Source: Marinomonas vulgaris (lineage in GTDB: Bacteria; Pseudomonadota; Gammaproteobacteria; Pseudomonadales; Marinomonadaceae). From it: DNA of 64,000 nt. The stretch spans positions 1 to 64,000 of the forward strand of contig NZ_JAGSSV010000008.1 in the NCBI RefSeq assembly GCF_018145875.1. The letters are read 5' to 3'. How positions within the stretch are numbered: the first letter of the stretch is position 1; each line of letters opens with the position of its first letter. Positions 29,884 to 38,687 of this stretch are shown piece after piece. The notes beneath the pieces were generated by a model. The model made no database searches. It had not been told where the DNA came from and was given only the letters and a program-made list of their open reading frames with translations. The position numbers and the translations under genes were made by a program.

Positions 29884-30578
29884 ACCCAACAGATGACACT
29901 AAGCCAATGACAATGACAATGAACCAAGATCCTCTCGTTTTAGAAGAAATACAGGTATGGACAACGCCACTCTTCGTCACCCAAATGCCAGACCATGACT
30001 TTTTAAAAGATGCCCTGCTTGCGGCTGTGTACCAGCAGAAAGATCGTCAGCTCACCGCAATCGACAGTGGCGTTGCTCCCAAAGCAAAACACGCCATGCA
30101 CGAAAGCACTTTAGACTTTTTAGAATTGGCTGACGCCAATGTGATGGAAGCCAAACGCGCACTCGAAGAATTGGTGCTTGAAGTTGCAGCCAGGGTGAAT
30201 CAAGCTTTTTGGCCAGAGGACATGGAAGCCGATGCACGCATCATTGAATCTTGGTATCACGTCACCCAACACGGAGGCTATCATGACGCCCACTCTCACC
30301 CAAATTGCTCTTGGTGCGGCATTTATTATCTAGATCCGGGCGATGCCAGCGAAGCAGGCAAAGGCGGCCTAAATCGTTTTTATGACCCAAGAGTCAACGC
30401 AGAACATTATGCCGATCCAGGTACGGCCTACTTAGGCGGCCACGGTGTGTGGGACTTCACGCCTATAGATGGCCAAATTGTGATTTTCCCGTCGTACTTG
30501 AAACATTCAGCCTTGCCCTACTTTGGCAACAAAGACAGAGTCGTCATTGCTTTTAATTGTATTATTGACGCTTACTGA
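29880..30578 (+). CDS. Putative 2OG-Fe(II) oxygenase (TIGR02466 family)
   Basis: This 232-residue protein has a double-stranded beta-helix fold. The likely iron site is in YHDAHSHPNCSW (first His and acid) and the C-terminal YLKHSALPY His, with a following Arg (DRVVIAF) to hold 2-oxoglutarate. It matches the TIGR02466 family of uncharacterised oxygenases. The substrate is unknown. I place the start at 29880, where ATGA overlaps the holA stop. The frame extends upstream inside holA but only as antisense-free overlap. Two more ATGs lie within the first 20 codons. Confidence 0.75.
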   Translation: MNPTDDTKPMTMTMNQDPLVLEEIQVWTTPLFVTQMPDHDFLKDALLAAVYQQKDRQLTAIDSGVAPKAKHAMHESTLDFLELADANVMEAKRALEELVLEVAARVNQAFWPEDMEADARIIESWYHVTQHGGYHDAHSHPNCSWCGIYYLDPGDASEAGKGGLNRFYDPRVNAEHYADPGTAYLGGHGVWDFTPIDGQIVIFPSYLKHSALPYFGNKDRVVIAFNCIIDAY

Positions 30579-30744
30579 ACCCATTCTCGGTGCCATAAAA
30601 CGTCTCAGCTGGTTATCTTTCTGACTATCTGTCTCTTTTTGTGCATTTGTGAAAGAAAACCCATTAGTTTCCTCTCAAAGATTCACAACAGATTGGTTTT
30701 TGTAGTAATTTAACAAACCATGTTGGACATTGACGGGGAATTTT

Positions 30745-31353
30745 ATGCGTTTTCAGTTTGATCAACTCAATGCTAGCCAGCGCTATCACCTGATCACTCA
30801 AACCATCACACCACGGCCCATCGCGTGGATTCTAACCAAAAACGAAAACGCAAGTTTCAACCTTGCGCCTTTCTCCTATTTTGCCCCATTAAGCCCAGAC
30901 CCTGCCCTTTTAGCTGTGTCTATCGGCAATAAAGCTACTGACGTTCCCAAAGACACCAAACGTAATCTAATACGCGAACAGGAATGTGTTTTGCATATTC
31001 CCAGTGGGGAATTAGCTGAAGCAGTCAACGAAAGTGCCGCCAGCACTGATTATAACGAATCTGAGCTACCAAGAGCGGGCTTATCTCTTACCGACTTTGT
31101 CACCAGCTTACCTAGAATTGCAGAGGCCAATATTGCCTTACATTGTCGACTGTACGATATACACAGCATAGAAAAGGCCTCTTTTGATGTCTTATACCTA
31201 GAAATTATCGACTTGTATGTGAGCGATCATCTTGTCTCACAAGACAATAATCGTACTACCATCGACAACCAAAAACTGAATCCGCTTTCGCGCTTAGGAG
31301 GCAACGACTTCGCGCTCCTAGGTGACATAGTGACGATTCAACGTCCTAACTAG
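30745..31353 (+). CDS. Flavin reductase family protein (FMN-binding split barrel)
   Basis: This 202-residue protein has the DIM6/NTAB flavin-binding split barrel (PRPIAWILTKNENASFNLAPFSYF and TKRNLIREQECVLHIP segments). Members use NAD(P)H to reduce FMN for partner oxygenases or are themselves flavoproteins. The partner is not evident. The ATG at 30745 follows GGGGAA at close spacing and is preferred over an in-frame TTG 15 bases earlier. It ends 27 bases before the cNMP/acyltransferase/SGNH gene, so the two are probably co-transcribed. Confidence 0.82.
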   Translation: MRFQFDQLNASQRYHLITQTITPRPIAWILTKNENASFNLAPFSYFAPLSPDPALLAVSIGNKATDVPKDTKRNLIREQECVLHIPSGELAEAVNESAASTDYNESELPRAGLSLTDFVTSLPRIAEANIALHCRLYDIHSIEKASFDVLYLEIIDLYVSDHLVSQDNNRTTIDNQKLNPLSRLGGNDFALLGDIVTIQRPN

Positions 31354-31380
31354 GACACTATACAGATTGAGGTATCCAAA

Positions 31381-33996
31381 ATGGACGTAACACAACAGGT
31401 AAACGCATTTCCTTTTATGGTTAATGCAGAAAGTGATATTGCCAGTTCTCTGATCGAACTCGCCAGCATCAGAACACTCAAATCCGGTGACATATTGGCG
31501 AAACAATTTGAAATTGGTCAACATATTTATTTTTTATTAGACGGCGAAGTAGCGATTTCAGTGCCTCTGACTGACACGGGGAAATCTTACAATGTGGGGT
31601 TAATCAACCACGTCATGTCCCCTATCGGCTGGTCTGCCTTTCGTCATCCGTCCCGTTACGCTACGACCTTTACCGCGACCCGTTCGACAACCTTGTTAAT
31701 GTGGCCCATTGTCGAGTTACAAAAAATACTCGACTCCGACCATGCTTTTGCCAGTCAATTTTTGCAATTTGTGTATCAAGAATCCTTACCGGTTTTGACC
31801 AATATTCAAAACCAAACTCGCCCGTTTTTTTCAAATGAGTCACTGGCATTTGATGAAACTCGTCCGCTTCTTGACTCTGATACTCAAACCTATGCGATCA
31901 AGGACGCGACCGCCCTATTAAACTACGCTCCCTTTTGCGACACCTTTACCCAAGCTGAAATTCACACTCTGGCCAAAAAATCGTCTATTTTACTGGCGCA
32001 CCAAGGGGATATTTTAAGCCAGCAAGACCAGCCAGCCGATGGTCTGTATTTGCTAATCAAGGGCAAGGTCGTTGTCAGTTATCAAACGGAATCTGGCGAT
32101 CTGATCACGACTCGATCCATTGCCCGCGCGGGCACGGTATTGGCTTGGTCTACACAAAATGAATCTTTGAAGAATCGCACCTCGATTATCTCCTCCCGTG
32201 ACAGCAGCATTCTTTTTATCGCCCAAAAAGATTTGCTAGACATATTTGACGACAATCCCAAGTTCTCAGTTAAATACCTTTATCGACTCATCTGGCTTGT
32301 CGGCACTCATTTGTTGGCGGCGCGCATGCGCTATTTATCGCAAATTGCCAACGATGAAGTGCTGGCGGTTAGCAATGTGATTGAACAAAACGCCGCCCTT
32401 TTACCGGTGAGCTCTCCCCTTTATAAAGTCAGCGAGCTGCTCAAAAGTGCCATCACCACCGATGAAGCCTTTGGCGTCTTGTACAAATGCCTGCACTTTG
32501 GCTGTGTGCTAGAACGCACCATATCAGGCATGTGCCTGGACATCTTAAAAGATTTACAGCGGGAAAATGCCTTTTATCGCCATTTACAAAATGTCTACGA
32601 CACCATCAACAGCTTGCCCAAAGACACCCCGGTATTAGACGCAAGACGCCACGGCACCGAGCTGTTCAAACAGGCTTTTCAACAAGTACCTTATGTCGTA
32701 AAAGGCTTAGAAAATTTACCGAAAAAAGCCGGTTCCTTGTTTATTTATAATCACTTGTTAGGATCGTTAACCAATCGTCTGCCTAATGGTTTCCGCTTTT
32801 CCATGGATGCACAATTTATTGGCACCATGGTGATAGACAACGAATACGGCGTGTCTGGCCAACGCGTAGTTCGCCGCAGCAAAGAAAGTGAATTCTGGCG
32901 AGATGATTTTTATGGCCGCTTTGGGAATATCTTCATCAACAGTTGGGACAACCTGACCAAAGACACGCCTGAATACGATGAATTTATCCGCCAATCGCAA
33001 GACGCTTTGCGTCATAACTTTCCCTTGATGATATCGCCCGAAGGGAAAAGTTTCAGCACGCAGCACTCACCAGGTGCGTTTTTGCCCCATGCCTTTGAGT
33101 TAGCCGGTTCAATGGAAGCAGACGAGCCTTGGATCGTGCCCATCGCTGTCGCAAACTTTGACAAGCGCGCTGATCACAATATCTACACTGTGATCATCAA
33201 GCCGGCGTTCAAATTGTCGAGCAAAGTGGATTATAAGGACAAAGACGCACTCAATCGATTTTTAGCCTCGTATCAAGAAGAATACAAAGGGTATGTTAGC
33301 GAAGCCGTCGAGCTGTCTCGTGAGATTCGCCAATACCCTATTTTCAGCGGAAAAAATGGCTATCGCTCTAATGTGATGAGCTTGAATCAAATTGACGTTG
33401 AGTTTGAATCAGACGTTCGTGAACTTGAATTTCATCTGGCTTATCAAGAATACAAAGAGCGCCCAGTGGCGTTTTACGGCTCTTCTACCATGCGATTGTG
33501 GAGCAATTTTGCCAAACACTTCCGCGATTCCGACGGTATCAACCTAGGTTTTGGCGGCGCTACGTTAGAAGCCTGTGTGTACTACTTTGAGCGCATTATC
33601 CTGCCACACAAACCGCGCTCCTTGGTTATATACGCGGGCGATAATGACATTGGCAACCACTGTGATAGCAATAAAGTTGTAGAACTCTATATTGAATTAT
33701 TACAGAAAGTGGATCGTCATTTACCGGGTATCCCAGTGACCTTAGTTAGCATCAAATGCAGTCCTGCTCGGCTTGCCATGCGCGACACCATTGAAAAGAC
33801 CAACCTTCAGCTGACTCGACTCGCGAAAACGCGGCCAAACACACAGTATCTCGATTTATTCTCGACTCTTTTGGATAAACAGGGCGACATCAAAGCAAAC
33901 CTGTTTGAAGGCGACAAACTGCATTTAAACCACAAAGCCTATGATTTGTGGACGGAAAAGCTACTCACCACAGCCGAGTTTATTTTCCAAAAGTAA
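31381..33996 (+). CDS. Cyclic-nucleotide-binding / acyltransferase / SGNH hydrolase fusion
   Basis: This 871-residue protein has four modules that are each readable in sequence. Residues 25-135 and 195-310 resemble cNMP-binding beta-barrels (KSGDILAKQ..LLDGEVAIS, and HQGDILSQQ..LYLLIKGKVVVS). A helical linker follows. Residues 435-620 resemble a PlsC-type lysophospholipid acyltransferase, with NH at 457-458 and SPEGKS at 552-557, but the usual H-x4-D reads H458-x4-L463. Residues 695-865 form an SGNH/GDSL hydrolase with S701 (YGSST), G725 (NLGFGG), the GDND block (753-756) and D845-xx-H848. There is no signal peptide. A role in lipid remodelling switched by a nucleotide or other small ligand is inference. 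GAGGTA precedes the ATG. It is bounded by a clear terminator. Confidence 0.8.
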   Translation: MDVTQQVNAFPFMVNAESDIASSLIELASIRTLKSGDILAKQFEIGQHIYFLLDGEVAISVPLTDTGKSYNVGLINHVMSPIGWSAFRHPSRYATTFTATRSTTLLMWPIVELQKILDSDHAFASQFLQFVYQESLPVLTNIQNQTRPFFSNESLAFDETRPLLDSDTQTYAIKDATALLNYAPFCDTFTQAEIHTLAKKSSILLAHQGDILSQQDQPADGLYLLIKGKVVVSYQTESGDLITTRSIARAGTVLAWSTQNESLKNRTSIISSRDSSILFIAQKDLLDIFDDNPKFSVKYLYRLIWLVGTHLLAARMRYLSQIANDEVLAVSNVIEQNAALLPVSSPLYKVSELLKSAITTDEAFGVLYKCLHFGCVLERTISGMCLDILKDLQRENAFYRHLQNVYDTINSLPKDTPVLDARRHGTELFKQAFQQVPYVVKGLENLPKKAGSLFIYNHLLGSLTNRLPNGFRFSMDAQFIGTMVIDNEYGVSGQRVVRRSKESEFWRDDFYGRFGNIFINSWDNLTKDTPEYDEFIRQSQDALRHNFPLMISPEGKSFSTQHSPGAFLPHAFELAGSMEADEPWIVPIAVANFDKRADHNIYTVIIKPAFKLSSKVDYKDKDALNRFLASYQEEYKGYVSEAVELSREIRQYPIFSGKNGYRSNVMSLNQIDVEFESDVRELEFHLAYQEYKERPVAFYGSSTMRLWSNFAKHFRDSDGINLGFGGATLEACVYYFERIILPHKPRSLVIYAGDNDIGNHCDSNKVVELYIELLQKVDRHLPGIPVTLVSIKCSPARLAMRDTIEKTNLQLTRLAKTRPNTQYLDLFSTLLDKQGDIKANLFEGDKLHLNHKAYDLWTEKLLTTAEFIFQK

Positions 33997-34030
33997 GACA
34001 CCTCCTGTATTCAATCAAATGTGTTCAATC

Positions 34031-34055
34031 AAAGCGCCCGACCAGGGCGTTTTTT
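34031..34055 (+). terminator. Rho-independent terminator after the cNMP/acyltransferase/SGNH gene
   Basis: A 5-bp GC core (CGCCC / GGGCG at 34035-34039 and 34045-34049) is extended by A-T pairs and followed by six T residues, 35 bases after the stop. Confidence 0.8.
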
Positions 34056-34092
34056 ATAACAGGCAAACATAACAACAAGAGACGACAATACA

Positions 34093-34107
34093 GAATATTG
34101 TATATTC
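34093..34107. promoter_or_regulatory. 15-base palindrome upstream of dapA
   Basis: GAATAT-TGT-ATATTC is a perfect inverted repeat with a 3-base centre, about 265 bases before dapA. It could be an operator, but the AT-rich setting makes chance plausible. Confidence 0.25.
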
Positions 34108-34373
34108 AAAATACAGGCGCAATAAACGCCCTTCGCATATTGACCTTTATTCAAAAAAACGTCAGCATACAAAAACTTTCGAAATCACAGATTTAATTAT
34201 TTTTATGAACCAACTTTTCTTAAATAAACACAACGGCGATAAACGTAAAGCTAAGAAGCTCTGCGGCGCTGACGTGTGGAATTAAGATTCAAATAATTTC
34301 CCGGCAGCATCTCTGCTGACGGTCTCTCCCTTCTTTTCAGCAGAATGCATACCGGCCAAAATGAGGCAAAAGT

Positions 34374-35246
34374 ATGTTTTACGGCGCAATTACGGCATTA
34401 ATTACTCCTTTTCGTGACGGCCAATTAGACGAAGACGCTTTGCGTAACATTGTACGCTGGCAAATCGATCAAGGTATCAACGGCTTAGTGCCCGTCGGCA
34501 CCACAGGCGAATCACCAACCTTAAGCGAGCACGAACACAAGCGCGTGATTGAAATTACCGTACAAGAAACCAACAAAGCCGTACCCGTTTTAGCCGGTGC
34601 AGGGTCTAATAACCCCGTCGAAGCAGTGACCTATTCAGAATATGCCCATCAAGCTGGCGCCGATGCAACCCTTCATGTCGCTGGCTATTACAATCGCCCT
34701 AATCAAACCGGCCTGTACGAGCATTTTAAATACGTACACGACAACACCAAACTGCCCATTATTCTTTACAACATTCCACCACGCTCTGTCGTCGGTTTAG
34801 AAGTCAGCACATTGGCTCGCCTTGCTGAGCTACCTCGAGTTATTGGGGTAAAAGACGCCACTGGGGATTTAACCCGCCCTATTCGTGAACGTGCGCTGAT
34901 TAACAAACCCTTCAACTATTTAAGTGGTGATGATATTACTACCGTGGCCTACAACGTGGGCGGCGGCAATGGCTGCATCTCTGTGTCTTCTAACGTAGCC
35001 CCCAAACAAGTGGTGGAATTACAGCGTTTATGCCGAGAAGGCAAATTCGTTGAAGCCGCACAGCTACAAGACAAACTCTTCGCTCTGCACAATGCGTTAT
35101 TTATCGAACCCAACCCAGCAGGACCAAAATACGCCATGTCCTTACTTGGTTTATGCTCAGAAGAGTGCCGCTTACCAATGGTGCCATTACAAGACAGTAC
35201 AAAAGCAACGATTCGTCGTATTATGGAAGAGTTAGAATTAATTTAA
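34374..35246 (+). CDS. dapA: 4-hydroxy-tetrahydrodipicolinate synthase DapA
   Basis: This 290-residue enzyme condenses pyruvate with aspartate semialdehyde, the first committed step to lysine and diaminopimelate. The Schiff-base lysine is K160 in VIGVKDATGD, the proton-relay tyrosine is Y132 in YNIPPRS, and the TTGE pair (43-46) is present. The start follows GAGG at good spacing. It has typical length and is intact. A ParA-like gene follows 40 bases downstream. Confidence 0.96.
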   Translation: MFYGAITALITPFRDGQLDEDALRNIVRWQIDQGINGLVPVGTTGESPTLSEHEHKRVIEITVQETNKAVPVLAGAGSNNPVEAVTYSEYAHQAGADATLHVAGYYNRPNQTGLYEHFKYVHDNTKLPIILYNIPPRSVVGLEVSTLARLAELPRVIGVKDATGDLTRPIRERALINKPFNYLSGDDITTVAYNVGGGNGCISVSSNVAPKQVVELQRLCREGKFVEAAQLQDKLFALHNALFIEPNPAGPKYAMSLLGLCSEECRLPMVPLQDSTKATIRRIMEELELI

Positions 35247-35286
35247 CCGGTTTCAGCTTAAAATTGGCTTCGATGAGGACATTGTA

Positions 35287-35970
35287 ATGGGTACAGTACA
35301 TTTTGTTGGCGGTGAAAAAGGCGGCGTGGGCAAATCCATGACGGCACGAGTGTTAGCGCAATATTGCATCGATCACGATCAGCCATTTTTAGGCTTTGAT
35401 TGCGATTCCTCCCATGGCACTTTTTCACGTTTCTACAGCGAGTTTTCATCGCCTATTGTCGTGGGTGAAGAAGACAGCTTGGACGGCATGCTGGCCGCCA
35501 TTGAAGAATACCCAGACCGCGACTTGATCATTGACTTGGCTGCTCAAGCAGCGCAACCACTTGGAAAATGGATCGAAGAAACCGACGTATTTGGCTTGCT
35601 CGACGAACTTGGCTATCAAGTCTGCTTATGGCACGTAATGGACGATGGTGCCGATTCGGTGGCTTTGTTGGATGACTTGTTAGCGCGCTATTCGCAGCCT
35701 TCTGTCGACTTTGTCATTGTGCAAAATCTTGGCCGCGGCAGTGATTTTTCTCGCTTCAAAAAATCTGAGACCTTTCAAAAAGCCACAGGTTGCGGCGCTC
35801 TGATTATTGAATTGCCAAAGTTACAAAGTAAACTGACGCAAAAAATTGATTTCAATAACAGCAGTTTTTGGGCGGTTGCTAACGACAAAGGCATTATGAA
35901 CATTGCCGAGCGTCAACGCATGAAAGTCTGGTTACGAAACGCTTATGAGCAACTAGATCAATTAGGCTAA
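35287..35970 (+). CDS. Orphan ParA/MinD-like P-loop ATPase
   Basis: This 227-residue protein starts with a deviant Walker A motif (GEKGGVGKS, with the signature lysine before GGVGKS), the mark of the ParA/MinD/SIMIBI class, and has FDCDSSHGTFSRF and DLIIDLAAQ switch-like segments. No ParB-like or membrane-anchor gene lies beside it. It follows dapA by 40 bases and shares a terminator with the next gene. Such chromosomal orphans can position protein complexes or act in plasmid-like segregation. The role here is unknown. Confidence 0.72.
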   Translation: MGTVHFVGGEKGGVGKSMTARVLAQYCIDHDQPFLGFDCDSSHGTFSRFYSEFSSPIVVGEEDSLDGMLAAIEEYPDRDLIIDLAAQAAQPLGKWIEETDVFGLLDELGYQVCLWHVMDDGADSVALLDDLLARYSQPSVDFVIVQNLGRGSDFSRFKKSETFQKATGCGALIIELPKLQSKLTQKIDFNNSSFWAVANDKGIMNIAERQRMKVWLRNAYEQLDQLG

Positions 35971-36010
35971 CGACAATATCACCAGCAACAAACCAAAGCC
36001 GTTACGCAAT

Positions 36011-36043
36011 AAAAAAGCCAATACAAACTGTATTGGCTTTTTT
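36011..36043. terminator. Bidirectional terminator
   Basis: A 9-bp stem (GCCAATACA / TGTATTGGC, 36017-36025 and 36029-36037) with a 3-base loop is flanked by A6 on the left and T6 on the right, so it can stop transcription from both the ParA-like gene and the convergent oxaloacetate decarboxylase gene. Confidence 0.9.
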
Positions 36044-36081
36044 GGTTTGTGCTGAAGTTTATGGGCGGGCTAACGGTCGTT

Positions 36082-36945
36082 TTACTCTTGTACATCCATG
36101 TACTTATTCGCCCAGACTCGATTCTCTTCCAAGGTGGAATAACGAGTCGACAGTTCAGACGCATTTAATGTGCCTTCTGCGATACCACGCTGCTCACGCA
36201 AACAGTCGTAAGTGGCTTTAATCGCCGCAAAATAAGCCGCATGGCCATTTACCACGATGCGCACGCCATTCGCAGCCAACCGTTCGCGATCACGCAGTTC
36301 TGGATTATCATACGCCACCAACATAACGGGAATGCTAATGTGCTGACTAATGGCTTCTAGGTGATCAAAGTCACGAATGCCCACCATGCAAATTCCATCC
36401 ACACCCACCGCTTCGTACGCCTTTACTCGTACTATGGTTTCTTCGAGGGTAAGTTGACCGGCATTTGTACGAGCAATGATGCTCATTTTTGGATCTATAC
36501 GCGCTTCCAACGCCGCTTTTAGCTTGCCGACCGCTTCTTCAATCGGAATTAAGTCTGTCGATTTATGACCATATTTTGCAGGCAACAAGGTGTCTTCGAT
36601 GGTCAAGGCTGCAACGCCAGCACGCTCAAGCTCCACAATAGTGCGCATCACATTTAATGCATTTCCATAACCATGATCCGCATCGGCGATAATTGGCAAA
36701 CGCGCTACGCGACCAATTCGAGTCGCCTGCTCTGTAAACTCGCTTAAGGTGATTAGAGCAAAATCCGGTGCAGCAAGCACCTGCAATGACGCGACAGAGC
36801 CACCTAGAATACCCACTTCAAAACCCAAGTCTGCAGCAATGCGTGCCGACATAGGGTCAAATGTTGATGCGGTGTAGTAGCATTTTCCACTTGCCAGTAA
36901 CGCTCGAAAATCATTGCGTAAATCGTGCTGGGACGGTGTTGCCAT
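36082..36945 (-). CDS. Oxaloacetate decarboxylase (isocitrate lyase/PEP mutase superfamily)
   Basis: This 287-residue protein is very like the P. aeruginosa PA4872 oxaloacetate decarboxylase in length and sequence, including [50 protein letters not shown] and [12 protein letters not shown]. The family fold is a TIM barrel with a Mg-bound active site (the DADHG region). It converts oxaloacetate to pyruvate and CO2. AGGAG lies 10 bases before the ATG. It stands alone, divergent from the antiporter. Confidence 0.87.
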   Translation of the reverse strand: MATPSQHDLRNDFRALLASGKCYYTASTFDPMSARIAADLGFEVGILGGSVASLQVLAAPDFALITLSEFTEQATRIGRVARLPIIADADHGYGNALNVMRTIVELERAGVAALTIEDTLLPAKYGHKSTDLIPIEEAVGKLKAALEARIDPKMSIIARTNAGQLTLEETIVRVKAYEAVGVDGICMVGIRDFDHLEAISQHISIPVMLVAYDNPELRDRERLAANGVRIVVNGHAAYFAAIKATYDCLREQRGIAEGTLNASELSTRYSTLEENRVWANKYMDVQE

Positions 36946-37354
36946 AGATTAGATACTCCTAAAATGTCGCTAAATTTCATAAGTGTTATTGTCATTATTA
37001 TATCCACTTGACTAAGACAGCCAGATAGCGTCATGACCAAATGGTTAATTTTGCCGGTAAACTACCACTCCCCAGCAAAAAATACACCAAGCTAAAACAA
37101 AATTTCACACTAAAGTTGCTTTTGGGCGCACGTTATACTTTCTCTTTCTGTAGTAATTTTTCTACACCAGGGTAATTAAACTCATTAAAAGATACAATCT
37201 TGAGCTCATCCTTGTATCTTCCATAATAATTTCTAATTTTAAGGAACTTTTTGCCTTTTCAGTAAGTGACAGGCCTCAGCACTAGGGATAACATATCTAC
37301 ACAAAACGTATCCCATCTGATCTCAGATCTTATTAATCATCTTAAGGTTCTCAA
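36946..37354. other. 409-base divergent intergenic region with inverted repeats
   Basis: It holds the promoters of the decarboxylase (left) and antiporter (right). The antiporter side contains a strong inverted repeat at 37189-37220 and a small one, TCTGA-TC-TCAGA, at 37317-37328. No gene is seen. A long structured leader of the antiporter mRNA is possible. Confidence 0.5.
37189..37220. promoter_or_regulatory. Inverted repeat upstream of the Na+/H+ antiporter
   Basis: Perfect 9-base arms AAGATACAA and TTGTATCTT are separated by 14 bases. Lying about 135 bases before the start codon, it could be an operator or a leader hairpin. No terminator-like T run follows. Confidence 0.4.
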
Positions 37355-38641
37355 ATGAACGCTTGGTATCTCATCTGCTTTCTCTCTGCATTGGCGGTAA
37401 TCATTGCTTTTACCAACCAATACATTCTCAAAATGCAAACCACCATTGCCATAACAACTGGCTCTGTTGTGATTTCCCTGTTGTTGATTTTAGCGGTGAA
37501 AATGCTTGGCGATGAAACCGCTGTGTTTATCACTCAAGTGGTTTCTGGTATCGATTTTAATCAGTTGCTGCTTAAGGGTATGCTAGGCTTTTTATTGTTT
37601 GCAGGCGCACTGGAAATAGACCTTACAGCACTTAAGCGCCAACGTTGGGAAATCACCATATTGGTGTTGTTTTCGACCTTAGTTTCCACTTTTATTGTGG
37701 GTTATTTGAGTTACTATCTGTTTGCTTTGTTTAACTTCCCGATCCCGTTTATCTATTGCTTACTATTTGGTGCCTTAATCAGCCCAACTGACCCAATTGC
37801 GGTGCTAGCTATTATTAAGCAAATGAGCGCACCACAAGGTATTTCCATTCAGGTAGAAGGCGAATCCTTGTTCAACGATGGTGTTGGCCTGGTGATTTTC
37901 ACCACTATTTTTGCTGTGGCGTTTTACGGTACCGAAGCCAGCTTCAGTGAAGTCGCCGAGCTTTTCTTAGTAGACGCCATTGGCGGTATTATTTTTGGCC
38001 TAGTCATCGCCCTTGTCGGCCACTTTGTTATTATCAACTGCAAAGACATCAATACCCGCCTCTTGGTGACATTAACCATTCCTTCCGCTGGCTTTGCGCT
38101 GGCCAATATTTGGGAAATTTCCGGCGCGCTCGCCATGGTCACCAGTGGCATTCTACTTGGTAACATTACCCGCGCGACAGCATCCAAGCGCCGCGGCCCA
38201 GACGGCACCCGCTATGTGAAAGACTTTTGGCATGCAACCGACAGTTTCTTGAACGCTTTGCTGTTTTTGATTATTGGTATGCTCATTGTCACCATGCCAC
38301 TCACCTGGGAAATCATCGGTCTAGGGCTGGTTATGGTGCCTGTTGTGCTTTTCGCTCGTTTTGTCAGCGTCGGCAGCCCTTATCTTATCTTTAAGCGCTT
38401 TCGTGAATACGACAAGCACTCGGTGAAGATTTTAACTTGGGGTGGGTTACGAGGCGGATTAGCGTTGGCCATGGCCGCCGCCATTCCTCCTAATCAATTT
38501 ACTTTGGAAGGCTTAGACCTGCATGACATCATGGTTATTATCACCTATGTGGTGGTGATATTTTCCATCATAGTGCAGGGTTTGACAATTTCACCGTTGA
38601 TACAAAAAAGCATTCAGGCGGCTGAAGAAAAGTCCCACTAA
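37355..38641 (+). CDS. Sodium/proton antiporter, CPA1 (NhaP) family
   Basis: This 428-residue inner-membrane protein has about 12-13 hydrophobic helices. It carries the CPA1 ion-site motifs SPTDPIAVLAI and GESLFNDGVG, the latter with the ND pair that binds the cation and proton. The late RGGLALAMA segment is also typical. It should exchange Na+ (or K+) for protons and help a marine cell with salt and pH. It has no C-terminal regulatory domain, being of the shorter NhaP type. A 14-bp hairpin follows the stop. Confidence 0.9.
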   Translation: MNAWYLICFLSALAVIIAFTNQYILKMQTTIAITTGSVVISLLLILAVKMLGDETAVFITQVVSGIDFNQLLLKGMLGFLLFAGALEIDLTALKRQRWEITILVLFSTLVSTFIVGYLSYYLFALFNFPIPFIYCLLFGALISPTDPIAVLAIIKQMSAPQGISIQVEGESLFNDGVGLVIFTTIFAVAFYGTEASFSEVAELFLVDAIGGIIFGLVIALVGHFVIINCKDINTRLLVTLTIPSAGFALANIWEISGALAMVTSGILLGNITRATASKRRGPDGTRYVKDFWHATDSFLNALLFLIIGMLIVTMPLTWEIIGLGLVMVPVVLFARFVSVGSPYLIFKRFREYDKHSVKILTWGGLRGGLALAMAAAIPPNQFTLEGLDLHDIMVIITYVVVIFSIIVQGLTISPLIQKSIQAAEEKSH

Positions 38642-38655
38642 ACAAGAGATTAACA

Positions 38656-38687
38656 CACAGGTATTTAAGGCGACTTAAATACCTGTG
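38656..38687. terminator. 14-bp hairpin between convergent antiporter and pqiC
   Basis: The perfect arms CACAGGTATTTAAG and CTTAAATACCTGTG enclose a GCGA tetraloop. The pqiC stop codon (38665-38667) lies inside the stem. No T-tract follows on either side, so it may terminate weakly in both directions or protect 3' ends. Confidence 0.6.

Larger units (their letters stand above)
33997..34373. other. 377-base intergenic region before dapA
   Basis: It holds a terminator for the upstream gene at its left end, an AT-rich stretch with a 15-base palindrome at 34093-34107, and the dapA leader. A tiny frame of 26 codons (34205-34285) has no ribosome site. I recognise no RNA gene. Confidence 0.6.

Noticed and set aside
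34205-34285. 26-codon frame upstream of dapA (MNQLFLNKHN...)
   Set aside because: It has no ribosome binding site, unusual composition and no recognised family.
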